Below, one piece after another: positions 45,242 to 46,438 of a stretch of 46,438 bases of DNA. The stretch is from CAWBVG01 sp963792175. GTDB taxonomy: Bacteria > Acidobacteriota > Vicinamibacteria > Vicinamibacterales > CAVVIG01. The stretch covers positions 1 through 46,438 of the forward strand of contig CAWBVG010000045.1 of the NCBI GenBank assembly GCA_963792175.1, given 5' to 3'. Numbering within the stretch: the stretch's first letter is position 1; each line of letters starts with the position of its first letter. Under the pieces are notes generated by a model, which saw only the letters and a program-made list of their open reading frames with translations, ran no database searches and was not told the origin of the DNA. Made by a program: the position numbers and the translations under genes.

Positions 45242-46416
45242 TTACAAACCAAGAAAAACCGCTTCCTGCGATGTGTAGTGGAACCGGTTCCAGCGAGCGG
45301 CTTCTATCACGTTACGCGCTGCCGTGTCAAGGATTTGGCACGGCAGCCGACCGATCGATCGCGGCGGGTGAGCTACGACGCGCTGCCCGCGACATGCCAG
45401 ACAGCCCGCTGGTGCCGCCGTGCTCTCGCGGGCTGTCAGAGACATCGGGAACTCGATCGTCTGGAGCCGGCCTGGTAAGTCGATCGCCTCGAACAGCCGG
45501 CGACACGCGGCGCTGCCCATCTCCAGCAGGGGCTGAGCCACGCTCGTCAGCGCCGGCCACAGCAACTCGTCTTCCGGCAACCCGTCGAAGCCGACGATCG
45601 ACAGATCCTCCGGGATCCGGATCTTGCGTTGATGCGCCACTCGCATGAACCCCGACGCCAACGCGTCGTTGGCGAACACGATCGCGGTCAGGTCGAGCGG
45701 CAACTCGAAAAACGTTCGCGCGAACGCGTCGCCGGCGGCCGCTTCGTAGCTGCCGCAGGAGAAGACGCACGTCGGAGCGAGCGAGATGCCTTGCTTCTGC
45801 AACCCTTCGCGCAGTCCCAGGAGTCGATGCTTCGAGTCAATCGAGTGCCGCGGCCCGCCGCGAACGCGATCCGTGTGTGACCCAGCTGCACGAGGTAATT
45901 CGCGACCACGACGCCGGCACCACGGTTGTCGCAACGAACGAGCGGGACGCCGGGGAAGGCTTCGTCGGGCGCGACGAGCACCGTGGGAAGCTGCGCCTCG
46001 ACTGCGCGGCGGATCAACCGGCGATCCCGTCGCTGCGATTTCGCGATGATCAGTCCGTCGACGCGCCGCTCCCGGATCCATTCGAAGACAATCGATGGAT
46101 CATATTGGCCGGTCAACTCCGTGCTGGCGAGCATCAGGCTGGTGTCACGCTTGGACAACTCCGTCTCGATGCCAGCGAGCAGCCGCGTAAACCACGGGTC
46201 CTGGCTCGAGTCGACCACGACGCCAATGCAACCGTGACGGCCGAGGCTCAGGTTTCGTGCGGTTGATGAACGGGTGTAGCCAAGCCGCGCGATGACTTTG
46301 GCGATCTCCGCCCGCGCCTTCTGGCTGACGTGCCGATCGTTGAGGTACCGAGAGACGGTGCTGACCGCGACACCGGCGTGTTCGGCCACGGTCGCGATGT
46401 TCGGCTTTCTCGGCAT
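45242..46416 (-). CDS. LacI-family transcriptional regulator (one or two frame breaks)
   Basis: N-terminal LacI HTH (NIATVAEHAGVAVSTVSRYL then NDRHVSQKARAEI) and hinge (RSSTARNLSLG). Periplasmic-binding-like sensor domain (IGVVVDSSQDPWFTRLLAGI, VDGLIIAKSQ, LGHTRIAFAAG). A frame change near 45850 continues it as SKHRLLGLREGLQKQGISL, FANDALASGFMRVAHQ, LSIVGFDGLPEDELLWPALT and SVAQPLLEMG, ending LTARESTAAP. That is the normal family end, so the native stop is probably at about 45330-45375; the open frame to 45242 runs through the promoter and operator of the next gene and is likely an artefact. ATG 46416. About 340 residues when repaired. Predicted repressor of the TonB receptor. Confidence 0.88.
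45279..45292. promoter_or_regulatory. LacI/GalR-type operator
   Basis: TGGAACCGGTTCCA is a perfect 14-base palindrome with the central CG and flanking TGG/CCA typical of LacI-family operators. It starts nine bases downstream of the predicted -10 of the TonB receptor promoter, so a bound repressor would cover the transcription start. The adjacent lacI-type gene is the obvious source. Confidence 0.85.
45302..45330 (-). promoter_or_regulatory. Promoter of the TonB receptor gene
   Basis: On the minus strand: a perfect -35, TTGACA (45330-45325), a 17-base spacer, and -10 ATAGAA (45307-45302). The predicted start is near 45295, immediately ahead of the LacI-type palindrome, giving an 84-base leader to ATG 45211. 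Confidence 0.7.
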
Positions 46417-46438
46417 TCCAAGAACCCGAGCCGGATTG

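Noticed and set aside
45400..45437. GACAGCCCGC/GCGGGCTGTC inverted repeat as the lacI terminator
   Set aside because: A perfect ten-base stem, but it overlaps the conserved LacI C-terminus and has no T tract; kept only as a note.

Overview
The window is GC-rich (roughly two thirds G+C), densely coded bacterial chromosome. The gene content suggests an Acidobacteriota member, possibly Vicinamibacteria: an Oar-like TonB receptor beside CRTAC1/UnbV proteins, a PEP-CTERM surface-protein cluster with its TPR lipoprotein, a bacillithiol gene (bshC) and an hrcA-grpE-dnaJ operon with a CIRCE operator. This is an inference from gene content; no rRNA or phylogenetic marker was compared.

Layout. 1-8.4 kb (minus strand): the heat-shock operon hrcA-grpE-dnaJ, a small membrane protein, an adenosine/SAH-type deaminase, an XdhC-family protein, a class A penicillin-binding protein with a UB2H-like domain, and bshC. 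8.6-17.9 kb (plus): a membrane pseudokinase with two PEGA domains, carA, carB and an interrupted comEC. 17.9-18.4 kb: a GxxExxY (PD-(D/E)xK-like) gene tightly bracketed by inverted arms built from CACGAAG units. 18.4-26.7 kb: mazG, a DUF1844 gene, a PhnP-like phosphodiesterase, ribF, a small gene, cysS, a class III aminotransferase, yraN, galT, tRNA-Gly(GCC) and tRNA-Cys(GCA). 27-35.2 kb: accessory region with a cupin, two very basic repeat proteins (one with an acidic half), a LuxR-type regulator, a HAF-repeat protein, a PEP-CTERM protein and a PrsT-like TPR lipoprotein. 35.5-46.4 kb (minus): a nutrient-acquisition type locus in the order lacI, TonB receptor, CRTAC1, and a CRTAC1-thioredoxin-TPR fusion. 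A promoter and a perfect LacI-type palindrome lie between lacI and the receptor.

Two features run through the whole window. First, many gaps between genes, and two sites inside comEC, hold foldback or tandem micro-repeat elements: each arm is built of degenerate 7-10 base units, and the unit differs from one element family to the next. The GxxExxY cassette looks like a gene-bearing member of one family. Second, many conserved genes carry single-base frame breaks, mostly one-base insertions (hrcA, grpE, PBP, pseudokinase, comEC, cysS, aminotransferase, TPR, CRTAC1, TonB, lacI), while carA, carB, mazG, ribF and galT are intact. I read most of these as sequencing or assembly indels and have annotated such genes across the breaks.
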